NCBI GenBank assembly: GCA_937870795.1
Contig: CALMWS010000229.1
Location: 1-48,447, forward strand
Direction of reading: 5' to 3'
DNA length: 48,447 nucleotides
Origin: an uncultured Bacteroidota bacterium
GTDB taxonomy: Bacteria > Bacteroidota > Bacteroidia > Chitinophagales > Saprospiraceae
Both the position numbers and the translations under genes were made by a program. Positions 1 to 8,238 of the stretch are shown here, piece after piece. The notes below the pieces were generated by a model. It saw nothing but the letters and a program-made list of their open reading frames with translations, was not told the DNA's origin and did not search any database. How positions within the stretch are numbered: the first letter of the stretch is position 1; every line of letters begins with the position of its first letter.

Positions 1-2
1 TT

Positions 3-1750
3 TTGAGCAAATTTGTAGTTTCTGCGCGTAAATACAGGCCGGTACGTTTCGAAGACGTCATCGGGCAGAACCATATTGCCAGAACCCTGCAAAATGCGAT
101 CCAGACAGACCAGTTGGCCCATGCCTTTTTGTTTTGTGGTCCACGAGGTGTAGGTAAGACCACTTGTGCCAGGATCCTGGCCAAGGTAATCAACTGCGAA
201 AATCCGGTCAACAAGGTAGAGCCCTGCAACGAGTGTTCATCGTGTAAGTCGTTCAATGAAAACGCTTCCTTTAACATTTTTGAGCTGGATGCGGCTTCCA
301 ACAACAGCGTGGAGCACATTCGTACGCTTATTGAACAGGTACGGTACCAGCCCCAGCACGGCAGCCACAAGGTGTTTATCATCGACGAGGTACACATGTT
401 GTCTACCCAGGCCTTCAATGCTTTTTTGAAGACCCTGGAAGAACCCCCTCCCTATGCCATCTTTATCCTGGCTACCACGGAGAAACACAAGATCATTCCC
501 ACCATCTTATCGCGTTGTCAGATCTTTGATTTTAAGCGCATCCAGCCTTCAGACATTGTGCTGCAGTTGGAAAAAATTTGTAAGGAAGAACACCGCGAAG
601 CTGAGCCTGAAGCGCTTCATCAAATCGCTGTGAAGGCCGACGGGGGGATGCGGGATGCCCTTTCCATTTTCGACAAAGTAGCGGGGGCTTCTGGCGAAAA
701 GATTACTTACAAAGACGTGATTTCCAATCTGAATATCCTCGACTACGAGTATTACTTCAGAATGGTGGATGCCTTTATAAAATGCGATCTTCCATCGGTG
801 CTCAACATCCTCGATGAGGTGGTGCGCAATGGATTTGATACAGAGAGTTTTGTTCAGGGTCTGGCCGAACACTTCCGCGAGCTCCTCGTTGCCAAAGATG
901 TTAATACCATTGGGCTAATGGAATGCAGTGAGGCTGTAAGGCAGCGTTATTTCAACCAGGCTTCTTTGGCTGAGGAGGGCTTTGTGCTCACTGCGTTGCA
1001 GATCCTCAACACGTGTGATCTTACCCTGGGCAGGGCTGCCAACAAACGACTTCACACCGAGATATCGCTGAGCAAAATCTGTTACGCCAAACAAGCCTAT
1101 GCAGCAGATTTTTTTGCAGGTCAAAGCGATGCCATTAAAAAAAAAATGATGTAGGGCAGGTTGCCGACATCCAAAGTCCGCCTTCTTCACCCGTTTTTAC
1201 TGAATCATCCGCTGTTGCCCCACCCACGGCCAAGCCAGAGGTAAATGTCAAGTTGCCTGATGTTGGATCCGAGCCTCCCAGCCAGTTGGTAAATACGCCG
1301 GGGCTCTCGAGTGCTGATAAAATCAGAGAAGCCATTCGCAAAGAGCAGGCGAGTAAAAAAGCAGCTGAACAAAACATTACTGAAGACGCCATTGCCGCTA
1401 CTTTTAAAGCGTATGCCGAGCGACATTCGTCCAAAAGCACGCGTACAGCCTTGATGAATACGCTGATTAAACTTGAAGGCAAAATCATCCATGTAGCTGT
1501 TCCTACTTTGTTCATCAAAGAACAGGTTTTGCACGAGACAGATCTTATTGCAGAGATCAGAAGCATATTTCATGCCGAAGACCTGGTGTTACAAGTTGAT
1601 GTTAAAAAGGAACTTTTTCCTGAATATGAAGAGCTGGCAGCCATCAAGACCAAGCTAACTTCAAGGGAGATATATCAAAAAATGGTGACCAAGAACCCGG
1701 TGCTCAAAGATTTGGTGGTGACACTGGGGCTCAAACCAGAAGGAGAATAG
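3..1750 (+). CDS. dnaX: DNA polymerase III subunit gamma/tau, with internal -1 frameshift
   Basis: Clamp-loader ATPase of the replicative polymerase. The zero frame (3..1154) gives a 383-aa gamma-like form: Walker A GPRGVGKT (res 46-53), zinc-knuckle cysteines 65, 75, 78 and 81, Walker B FIIDEV (125-130), sensor-1 ATTE (157-160) and the SRC motif (170-172). It stops three codons after an A10 run. The -1 frame is open through the run and on to 1750, adding a proline/alanine-rich linker and a tau-type C-terminal domain, for about 582 aa in total. This matches the two-product dnaX of other bacteria. The first visible codon is TTG at 3; the conserved SARKYRP segment begins at residue 7, so the true start is here or just outside the window. 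A sequencing error in the homopolymer is the main alternative. Confidence 0.93.
1137..1165 (+). promoter_or_regulatory. A10 slippery site with weak downstream hairpin in dnaX
   Basis: Ten adenines (1137-1146) are followed by ATG ATG TAG in the zero frame, so unslipped product ends at once. The -1 frame continues for about 200 codons. A small stem GGCA/TGCC (1155-1158 with 1162-1165, 3-nt loop) starts 8 nt after the run. Runs of 9 or more A are known to cause RNA polymerase slippage (Thermus dnaX), and A-rich heptamers plus structure cause ribosomal -1 shifts (E. coli dnaX). Which applies here is not decided by sequence. Confidence 0.75.
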
Positions 1751-1851
1751 ACACAAATATTTTCTAATTATATGTGTAAATCAATGGTCCGCATCAACTT
1801 GTGTTTTATTGGGTTGACCACCTAAATTCGACGGGTCTGCCAAATTTTTTG

Positions 1852-1859
1852 TATTTTTG
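1852..1859 (+). promoter_or_regulatory. Bacteroidota -7 element (TATTTTTG) for the E2 gene
   Basis: TATTTTTG fits TAnnTTTG exactly and is followed by GCA, 44 nt before the ATG at 1903. No TTG lies at the usual 19-nt spacing upstream. Confidence 0.5.
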
Positions 1860-1902
1860 CAGCGTCTAACCAAATTTAATTTACTTTTTTAATCATTTTC
1901 AG

Positions 1903-3198
1903 ATGGCAAGAGTTGACCTGGTAATGCCCAAGATGGGTGAAAGCATCATAGAAGCCACCATCCTTAAATGGAATAAGAAAGTGGGCGAAAAAATTGGTCA
2001 GGATGAGACCCTGCTGGAGGTCGCAACGGATAAGGTAGATTCTGAAGTACCTTCCCATGTAGATGGGGTAGTAGCTGAAATACTATTCCCTGAATCTGCT
2101 GTAGTAGCGGTAGGAAAGGTTATTGCTATTATTGAAACAGAGGGTGAGGTCAGTGCTGAAAGTCAAGTGGCAAGTGCAGTAAGTGCTCCAACTGCCGAAG
2201 CGCAGGAAAGTGTACCTTTTATTGAAAAAGTAACGACGCCGGCTGAGACTACACCAACAATTACTGCTAAATCAGGCGACCGTTTTTATTCACCGCTCGT
2301 GCGCAACATTGCCAAAGAAGAACACATCACTCAAGCTGAACTTGATCACATAACTGGATCCGGAGCAGAGGGCAGGGTTACCAAAAAAGACATACTGCAG
2401 TATGTGGATCAGCGCAAACAGGGTGTCCCGGCTGTTCAACCAGTTCAGACACCAAGCAGTCCAGTGCCGTCTGTGCCCACATTCAGCAGCGGGGCTACAG
2501 AAATCATTGAGATGGATCGCATGCGCAAGTTGATTGCTGACCACATGGTGATGTCAAAACAAACTTCTCCGCACGTGACTTCTTTTGTGGAAGCCGATGT
2601 AACCAACATGGTAAAATGGAGGGAAAAAAACAAGGATGCATTTGCCAAAAAATATGGCGAAAAAATAACGTTTACGCCGATCTTCATCGAAGCCGTAGTA
2701 AAAGCCATCAAGGACTTTCCATTGGTCAATGTGTCGGTTGAGGGTACAAAGATCATTGTAAAAAAATCCATCAATATTGGCATGGCCGCGGCACTGCCCA
2801 CCGGCAATCTGATTGTGCCTGTGATTAAAAATGCCGATTTTCTCAACCTGGCGGGCCTCACCAAATCGGTGAACGACCTAGCTGGCAGGGCCAGACAAAA
2901 CAAACTCAAGCCGGAAGAAATCCAGGATGGCACCTTTACCCTGACCAATGTAGGTACTTTTGGCAACCTTATGGGCACACCGATCATCAACCAACCCCAG
3001 GCGGCCATTCTGGCAACAGGGGCCATTGTTAAAAAACCTGCTGTACTTGAAACCGAACAAGGTGATGTGATTGCCATTCGACACATGATGTTTTTGTCTT
3101 TGTCGTACGACCACCGCATCGTAGATGGTTCACTGGGAGGCGCCTTCCTAAAACGCATCTCTGATTATCTGGAGGCCTTTAACGGAGAAAATTTTTGA
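1903..3198 (+). CDS. Dihydrolipoamide acyltransferase, E2 component of a 2-oxoacid dehydrogenase complex
   Basis: Transfers acyl groups from the E1 thiamine enzyme to CoA through a swinging lipoyl arm. The N-terminal lipoyl domain (about 1-80) carries the modifiable lysine in ATDKVDS (K44). A linker rich in A, V, T and E follows, then a peripheral subunit-binding domain (about 130-165, SPLVRNIAKE...GRVTKKDIL). The catalytic trimer domain (about 200-431) ends with SYDHRIVDG, supplying His404 and Asp408. The length (431 aa, one lipoyl domain) fits branched-chain or 2-oxoglutarate type E2; pyruvate E2s usually have more lipoyl domains. The exact substrate cannot be told because E1 and E3 genes are not adjacent. 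Its stop overlaps the next start (TGATG), suggesting coupled translation. Confidence 0.93.
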   Translation: MARVDLVMPKMGESIIEATILKWNKKVGEKIGQDETLLEVATDKVDSEVPSHVDGVVAEILFPESAVVAVGKVIAIIETEGEVSAESQVASAVSAPTAEAQESVPFIEKVTTPAETTPTITAKSGDRFYSPLVRNIAKEEHITQAELDHITGSGAEGRVTKKDILQYVDQRKQGVPAVQPVQTPSSPVPSVPTFSSGATEIIEMDRMRKLIADHMVMSKQTSPHVTSFVEADVTNMVKWREKNKDAFAKKYGEKITFTPIFIEAVVKAIKDFPLVNVSVEGTKIIVKKSINIGMAAALPTGNLIVPVIKNADFLNLAGLTKSVNDLAGRARQNKLKPEEIQDGTFTLTNVGTFGNLMGTPIINQPQAAILATGAIVKKPAVLETEQGDVIAIRHMMFLSLSYDHRIVDGSLGGAFLKRISDYLEAFNGENF

Positions 3199-5318
3199 TG
3201 AATCGTTTTTTACATATCGTTTTCATTGCACTGTTTACGGCTCTGGGTTCCGGCCTGATGGCTCAGAAAGTATTGAAAAAACAGGCATTAGCATTGTTTC
3301 AAAGAGATAATTATCAGGAAGCTGCCAAGGCTCTCGATGTTTACGAACAATTAAAAGAAGACGGTGAAGCACTGTATATGCGAGCGGTTTGTGCCTACCA
3401 TCTCAATCAGGCTCAGCAATGTATTGATCTAATGCAGCTGGCATATAAAATGGGCAGCGATAAAAAAGACATTTACCTTTATGTAGCCAGGTCGTATCAA
3501 GCCCTTGGCAATTATACTGAGGCTGCCGTGTATTTCAAAAATCAATTGAAAAATTACGGAGATAAACGTGGTGCAGAAGTGGAGGCCATCATAACCGAAA
3601 TCAAGCGGTGTGAATATGGGCCAAAACTCATTCATCTCCCTCAATTGGCTTATGTAGACAACCTCGGTAGTGCGGCCAATTCGGTGTATGATGAAATCAA
3701 TCCGATCCAAAGTCCCAACTATCAAAACAAATATTATTTTTCCTCCAACCGGGAGCAATCTTATGGTGGGCCGAGAGGAAAAAACGGCGAAAGCGACCAT
3801 CTCAGCAACCACTATTATTATGATTTGTATGCTGTTGAATTGGCTGGTGGCAACTACACACCCATCCAGGCTTTTGGTCCGGTGCAAAATACCACTCAAA
3901 ATGAGATCATTCAGGATTTCAACAGCGATGGGTCTGTAATGTATTACCTGCGTTATGCCGGAAATAGCATTAAGGCAGTAACCGATACTTTCAAAGAAGG
4001 AGATACAGAAGTGATTTCTGTTGGCACGCTTCAATCACCTTTTGATCCTTCATTGGGTGATGTAGATTTAAAAGTATTCAACGACAGTACACTGTTGTTT
4101 GCCAGCAATCGATTGGGAGGCTACGGTGGTTACGATATTTTTGTATGCAAAAAAAAACAGGGACAATGGCAGTCGCCTGTCAATCTTGGACCGGGTGTAA
4201 ACTCGGCTTACAATGAAAAATGCCCCTACCTTACAAAGGGTGGTAATGTGCTGTTTTTTTCTTCGGATTATATCCAGGGTCTAGGAGGATATGATCTCTT
4301 CGCCAGCAAATATGAAGTGGGCAGCCGCGCATGGGGACCCCGCGTTCAGCTTGGCTTGCCTATCAATAGCAGCCGCGATGATATTGACCCACAAGTTTCC
4401 AATGACGGCAATCAATTGTTGTTTGCCAGCAACCGATTGGAAAGTATCGGGGGTTATGATGTGTATGTTGCTTATTTTAAAGAACAAATAACGGATCAAT
4501 TTGCCTATACCGAGGACTTGCCTATGTTCCAGATTGATGCTCCGCCGGGTGAAGAAGTATTGCCTGCAACGGCTGTAAGTTCTGGCCAGTCGGGTCCACT
4601 TAAGAGTTTTGCCATTGCTCCATTGTACTATACCAATGATGAGGATGTGCTTTCTCCCAACAATCAGGTAATGCTCAAAACGGTTAAGAACATCCTGGAG
4701 AGTTATCCTGAAACCAGTTTAAAACTGATAGGCCACAGTGCGGTAGAAAAACAAAAAGAAACCGCCCTGTTTTTTACCATAAAAAGGCTGGAACGAATAG
4801 CTGCCAGTCTTACCGCTTCCGGCATTGATGCTTCAAGAATAACCTTATGTTCTTATGGTTCTTCTTTTCCAATGGTGGTCAATGATTCGAGGTACAATAC
4901 AAGGGTTGAATTGTTGATTGAGGGTGCCAATCCGTTGAGTACTGAAATCATTGAGGACATGCCGGTGCTCAATGCGGATGTGCAGCACCCTGGTTTTGGC
5001 AATTACCTGATGGGCAGGAAAAACCTCGTTTACAAAGTAAAGTTTACTACAGGGCGACAAATGGTAAGCAGTGATGCCTTGCTGGAGTTTCCAGTGATTT
5101 CGGTAACCAGAAATGCCCAGGGAGAATATGAATATTACTGCGGCTACGAGCAAATGTACAGTGAAGCACTATTGCTCAGACAAAAGTTGCAGAGCAAGGG
5201 ATATGCCGGCGCCAAAGTATATGCCTTTGAGGGACACCAGCTGCTCTCGCCCTCCGATGCAGAAAGGTTAAAAACCCTGTATCCCGATTTACAGAAATAC
5301 ATCTCTTTAGAAAAATAA
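3198..5318 (+). CDS. OmpA-family protein with TPR and PD40 (WD40-like) repeats
   Basis: Exported envelope protein, about 706 aa. The signal peptide is the hydrophobic N-terminus ending near LMAQ. Then come TPR-like helices (about 25-145), a beta-propeller of PD40/WD40-like repeats (about 155-430; repeated LLFASNR, GGYDIFV, GGYDLFA and GGYDVYV blades), and an OmpA-like peptidoglycan-binding domain (about 475-585; LKLIGHSA ... RITLCSYGSS). A C-terminal segment (GYEQMYSEALLLRQKL...GAKVYAF) resembles a SPOR-type fold. The TPR-PD40-OmpA order is that of PorE, the peptidoglycan anchor of the T9SS, and of several paralogues. The ATG at 3198 overlaps the E2 stop by one base; a TTG one codon earlier is less likely. 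No other T9SS machinery gene is adjacent, so the PorE role is only possible. Confidence 0.85.
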   Translation: MNRFLHIVFIALFTALGSGLMAQKVLKKQALALFQRDNYQEAAKALDVYEQLKEDGEALYMRAVCAYHLNQAQQCIDLMQLAYKMGSDKKDIYLYVARSYQALGNYTEAAVYFKNQLKNYGDKRGAEVEAIITEIKRCEYGPKLIHLPQLAYVDNLGSAANSVYDEINPIQSPNYQNKYYFSSNREQSYGGPRGKNGESDHLSNHYYYDLYAVELAGGNYTPIQAFGPVQNTTQNEIIQDFNSDGSVMYYLRYAGNSIKAVTDTFKEGDTEVISVGTLQSPFDPSLGDVDLKVFNDSTLLFASNRLGGYGGYDIFVCKKKQGQWQSPVNLGPGVNSAYNEKCPYLTKGGNVLFFSSDYIQGLGGYDLFASKYEVGSRAWGPRVQLGLPINSSRDDIDPQVSNDGNQLLFASNRLESIGGYDVYVAYFKEQITDQFAYTEDLPMFQIDAPPGEEVLPATAVSSGQSGPLKSFAIAPLYYTNDEDVLSPNNQVMLKTVKNILESYPETSLKLIGHSAVEKQKETALFFTIKRLERIAASLTASGIDASRITLCSYGSSFPMVVNDSRYNTRVELLIEGANPLSTEIIEDMPVLNADVQHPGFGNYLMGRKNLVYKVKFTTGRQMVSSDALLEFPVISVTRNAQGEYEYYCGYEQMYSEALLLRQKLQSKGYAGAKVYAFEGHQLLSPSDAERLKTLYPDLQKYISLEK

Positions 5319-5323
5319 CAACA

Positions 5324-5818
5324 TTGAAAAGTTTTGATGCCCTTTTGGGTTATTTTCCTGAAATCACCCTGCCGGTAACCCTTACCGACGAATCGGTAGA
5401 TATCATCAATGCCAGCAACGACCCTTTGCCGGTAGGCCTTACCACGGAATTTATTCAAACGTGGGAAGGAGGCGAGGAAGCGGATGAATTCACAGAATAC
5501 ATGCCTTGTTTTCGATTCAAACCGCACAAAGACATCACGGCGATGGTTTATTGGAAAGCAAGCCTGATGCGATACGAATTTATCATGGTTACATTAAATG
5601 ACAAACACGAAGTCATCTCGAAAAAGACCATATGTGGCACCCTTGTAGAAGGTGATTTGATCAAAAAATCAGTTGCCCGCATTGATGAAGAGTTTATCAT
5701 TCATATAGCTGCCGGTGCACACCATGCCGATTCTGAATTTTCAGCCCAGCACAGCCAGCCCTTTGCCATGGAAATTATGGCCAATGGCGAGATTGCTTTT
5801 ATGGCGGGCGACGATTAA
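5324..5818 (+). CDS. Hypothetical protein, 164 aa
   Basis: No family recognised. The protein is acidic and soluble-looking, with no signal peptide or membrane segment. It starts at TTG 5324, six bases after the OmpA gene stop; the next in-frame ATG is around residue 59, which would remove a conserved-looking N-terminus. Distinctive segments are YFPEITLPVTL near the start and IAAGAHHADSEFSAQH near the C-terminus. Tight spacing and shared strand suggest co-transcription with the OmpA-family gene. The next gene (ettA) converges on it, ending 5 bp away. Confidence 0.7.
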   Translation: MKSFDALLGYFPEITLPVTLTDESVDIINASNDPLPVGLTTEFIQTWEGGEEADEFTEYMPCFRFKPHKDITAMVYWKASLMRYEFIMVTLNDKHEVISKKTICGTLVEGDLIKKSVARIDEEFIIHIAAGAHHADSEFSAQHSQPFAMEIMANGEIAFMAGDD

Positions 5819-5823
5819 ACGGG

Positions 5824-7494
5824 TTACATCAGGTTTTTAAAACGTGGTCGTTTTGGTGCTACATTGCCGTATTTTTCCAACTTCATTTTCTCATAATCTG
5901 AGAAGTTTCCTTCAAAATAAACGACCTGTCCTTCGTCTTCAAAGGCTATGATGTGGGTTGCCAGGCGGTCGATGAACCAACGATCGTGAGAGATCACCAG
6001 TACGCAGCCTGCAAAGTTTTCTATGGCTTCTTCCAATGCCCTCAGTGTATTGACATCGATGTCGTTGGTAGGTTCGTCGAGCAGCAGCACGTTGCCCCCT
6101 TCTTTGAGGGTAATGGCCAGATGCAGTCTGTTTCTTTCACCACCAGACAGCACACCAACCTTTTTTTGCTGGTCGGATCCACCCAGGTTGAATTTTGACA
6201 GATAGGCTCTGACATTGACTTCGTTGTTGCCCACTTTGATGAGTTCGTTGCCGTCTCCGGTCACTTCAAAGACGGTTTTTTCAGGCAGCAGATCTTCATG
6301 ACTTTGGTCAACATAGCTGAGTTTGACTGTATCCCCGATTACGATTTGGCCGTTGTCGGGCTGTTCCTTGCCCATGATCATTTTAAACAGGGTAGATTTA
6401 CCCATACCGTTGGGTCCAATGATGCCTACCACAGCATTCTTTGGGATATTGGCTGAAAAATTTTCTATCAGAACGCGGTTGCCAAAAGCTTTGGATACTC
6501 CCTGGATGTCGATAACCACATCTCCGAGCCTGGGGCCGGGAGGGATAAACAATTCCAGTTTAGCTTCTTTTTCTTTGCTTTCTTCATTTTGTAGCTTGTC
6601 ATAGGCATTCAACCTAGCCTTTCCTTTCGCTTGTCGGGCCTTGGCTCCCATGCGTATCCATTCCAATTCCCGTTCGAGGGTTTTGCGACGCTTGGACTCG
6701 GTTTTTTCTTCCATTTCCAAACGTTTGGCTTTTTGTTCCAACCAACTGGAGTAATTGCCTTGCCATGGAATGCCTTCTCCGCGGTCTAGTTCGAGGATCC
6801 ATCCCGCTACATTGTCGAGGAAGTAACGGTCGTGGGTTACAGCAATCACCGTACCAGGGAAGTTTTGCAGGTATTGTTCCAGCCAGTGGACGCTCTCAGC
6901 GTCAAGGTGGTTGGTTGGTTCATCGAGCAGCAGGATATCGGGTTGACTCAGCAGCAGCCGGCACAGGGCCACCCTTCTGCGTTCACCACCAGACAAGACA
7001 TTGACGGGAGTATCACCCAACGGGCATCTGAGGGATTCCATGGCGGTTTCCAATCTGTAATCCAATTCCCAGGCATTGTAATGATCCATCTTTTCCATCA
7101 ATTCGCCCTGGACTTCAATGGCTTTCATCATCTCATCATCGTCCATGGGTTCTGCCAGCTTCATGTTGATTTCATCATAGGCTTTGACGATGTCGACGAT
7201 GTGCTGGACGCCTTCTTCAACGATTTGTCTTACCGTTTTGGATTCATCAAGTTGTGGTTCCTGTTGCAGATAGCCTATCTTATAATCTTTATCGAAAGTG
7301 ACCTTGCCCTCATAGTTGGTATCTACACCGGCGATTATCTTGAGTAGGCTTGATTTACCGGAACCATTGAGGCCCAGCACCCCAATTTTTGCCCCATAAA
7401 AGAAGGACAGCCATATATTTTTGAGTACTTGTTTTTGCGGTGGAAAGGTCTTACTGACTCCTTCCATGGCAAAGATGATTTTATTATCAGCCAT
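5824..7494 (-). CDS. ettA: Energy-dependent translational throttle protein EttA (ABC-F ATPase)
   Basis: Cytosolic ABC-F protein that binds the ribosomal E site and gates entry into the elongation cycle according to ATP/ADP. Two ABC domains are visible. The first has Walker A GLNGSGKS, signature LSGGERRRVAL and Walker B ILLLDEPTNHLD. The second has GPNGMGKS, LSGGERNRLHL and VLLLDEPTNDID. Between them lies the P-site tRNA-interacting linker, rich in K, E and R (EKTESKRRKTLERELEW). The 556-aa length matches E. coli EttA almost exactly, and the N-terminus (FAMEGVSKTFPPQKQVLKNIWLSFFYGAKIG) is characteristic. ATG at 7494; a -7 element lies 18 nt upstream. Confidence 0.96.
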   Translation of the reverse strand: MADNKIIFAMEGVSKTFPPQKQVLKNIWLSFFYGAKIGVLGLNGSGKSSLLKIIAGVDTNYEGKVTFDKDYKIGYLQQEPQLDESKTVRQIVEEGVQHIVDIVKAYDEINMKLAEPMDDDEMMKAIEVQGELMEKMDHYNAWELDYRLETAMESLRCPLGDTPVNVLSGGERRRVALCRLLLSQPDILLLDEPTNHLDAESVHWLEQYLQNFPGTVIAVTHDRYFLDNVAGWILELDRGEGIPWQGNYSSWLEQKAKRLEMEEKTESKRRKTLERELEWIRMGAKARQAKGKARLNAYDKLQNEESKEKEAKLELFIPPGPRLGDVVIDIQGVSKAFGNRVLIENFSANIPKNAVVGIIGPNGMGKSTLFKMIMGKEQPDNGQIVIGDTVKLSYVDQSHEDLLPEKTVFEVTGDGNELIKVGNNEVNVRAYLSKFNLGGSDQQKKVGVLSGGERNRLHLAITLKEGGNVLLLDEPTNDIDVNTLRALEEAIENFAGCVLVISHDRWFIDRLATHIIAFEDEGQVVYFEGNFSDYEKMKLEKYGNVAPKRPRFKNLM

Positions 7495-7511
7495 AACTTT
7501 TGTTTGAGGTG

Positions 7512-7519
7512 CAAAGGTA
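7512..7519 (-). promoter_or_regulatory. Bacteroidota -7 element (TACCTTTG) for ettA
   Basis: On the minus strand TACCTTTG matches TAnnTTTG and is followed by CACC, leaving a short leader before the ettA ATG at 7494. No TTG at N19 upstream; instead the 9-bp repeat tract begins there. Confidence 0.55.
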
Positions 7520-7530
7520 AGGTTTTCAAG

Positions 7531-7566
7531 TGTTCGAAATGTTCGAAATGCTCAAAATGTTTGAAA
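7531..7566. repeat. Four tandem 9-bp units (TGTTCGAAA and variants)
   Basis: Two exact copies of TGTTCGAAA (7531-7548) are followed by TGCTCAAAA and TGTTTGAAA. The tract sits immediately upstream of the ettA -7 element, about where upstream promoter contacts would be. The same motif recurs (as TTTCGAACA) at 8145 and 8226, flanking a hairpin element. Confidence 0.8.
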
Positions 7567-7697
7567 TGCCAAAGCGAATAAAAACGTAGTTTTTGTTTTG
7601 TTGTTGGAGTGTTCAAATTATTAAAGTCAGGTTAAAATTATAGATCAGTCTTGACAGGGTGGGATTTAACCAACAAATTTGTGTGAAATCGAATGTT

Positions 7698-8051
7698 ATG
7701 AGTGTTATCGTAATGAAGACCTACGACTTTGGTCTGAAGATAATTGAATTTTGCCATATCCTGGAAAAGGAACAGCGATATGTTGTGAATTTTCAACTTT
7801 ACAAAGCGGGTACTTCTATTGGAGCGAATGTAAGAGAAGCTCAAAGTCCACATTCAAGGTCCGATTTTGTTGCAAAGATGATTGTTGCTATGAAAGAAGC
7901 GGATGAAACAGAACATTGGCTGCTTTTATGTCGCGACAGTCCTCATTTACCAGATCCCGGCAACTTGATTGATGAACTATCAGAAATAAAAAAGATCATT
8001 GGAAAAATAATACTAACCTCAAAAAAGAATGCCGGGGTTATGGGCAAGTAG
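7698..8051 (+). CDS. Four helix bundle protein (23S rRNA intervening-sequence family)
   Basis: Small helical protein of the family first found in spirochaete 23S rRNA intervening sequences and now common as free-standing genes. The hallmark text is visible: YDFGLKIIEFCHILEK ... YVVNFQLYKAGTSIGANVREAQ ... FVAKMIVAMKEADETEHWL. The ATG at 7698 gives 117 aa and places the first helix normally; an upstream GTG at 7659 would add 13 unconserved residues. Its function is unknown; members form pentamers. It stands alone, divergent from ettA and convergent with the envC operon. Confidence 0.88.
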   Translation: MSVIVMKTYDFGLKIIEFCHILEKEQRYVVNFQLYKAGTSIGANVREAQSPHSRSDFVAKMIVAMKEADETEHWLLLCRDSPHLPDPGNLIDELSEIKKIIGKIILTSKKNAGVMGK

Positions 8052-8143
8052 GATATTAAAAAATCCGGCACATAAAGCTGTATGTCTATCATTTTAAAAT
8101 CTGATTGGTCCAATAGCTAAACAAATAAAGCATGCATTTTTTG

Positions 8144-8236
8144 ATTTCGAACATTGAATGACAAATTTTGAGGGTACTCAAAAGTTGTCATTCAACATTT
8201 AGCCCCCTGGAACGGGGGCGAACCATTTCGAACATT
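8144..8236. repeat. Palindromic intergenic element flanked by 12-bp direct repeats
   Basis: ATTTCGAACATT occurs at 8144-8155 and again at 8225-8236. Between them are two hairpins. A long one has 19-bp arms with a single mismatch (8154-8172 and 8177-8195, loop GGTA). A GC-rich one pairs GCCCCC (8202-8207) with GGGGGC (8214-8219). The element lies between two convergent genes and ends three bases from the envC stop. It could be a bidirectional terminator or a small dispersed palindromic element. Confidence 0.8.
8202..8219 (-). terminator. Putative terminator hairpin of the envC operon
   Basis: GCCCCC-TGGAAC-GGGGGC, a 6-bp GC stem, lies 20 bases beyond the envC stop codon. There is no strong T-run, so intrinsic termination is uncertain; the larger hairpin just beyond it may contribute. 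Confidence 0.45.
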
Positions 8237-8238
8237 CT

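Noticed and set aside
2445-3158. 237-aa minus-strand reading frame opposite the E2 gene
   Set aside because: Lies fully within a well-conserved gene on the other strand and has no recognisable domain; the same holds for long frames at 3429-4034 and 10679-11293.
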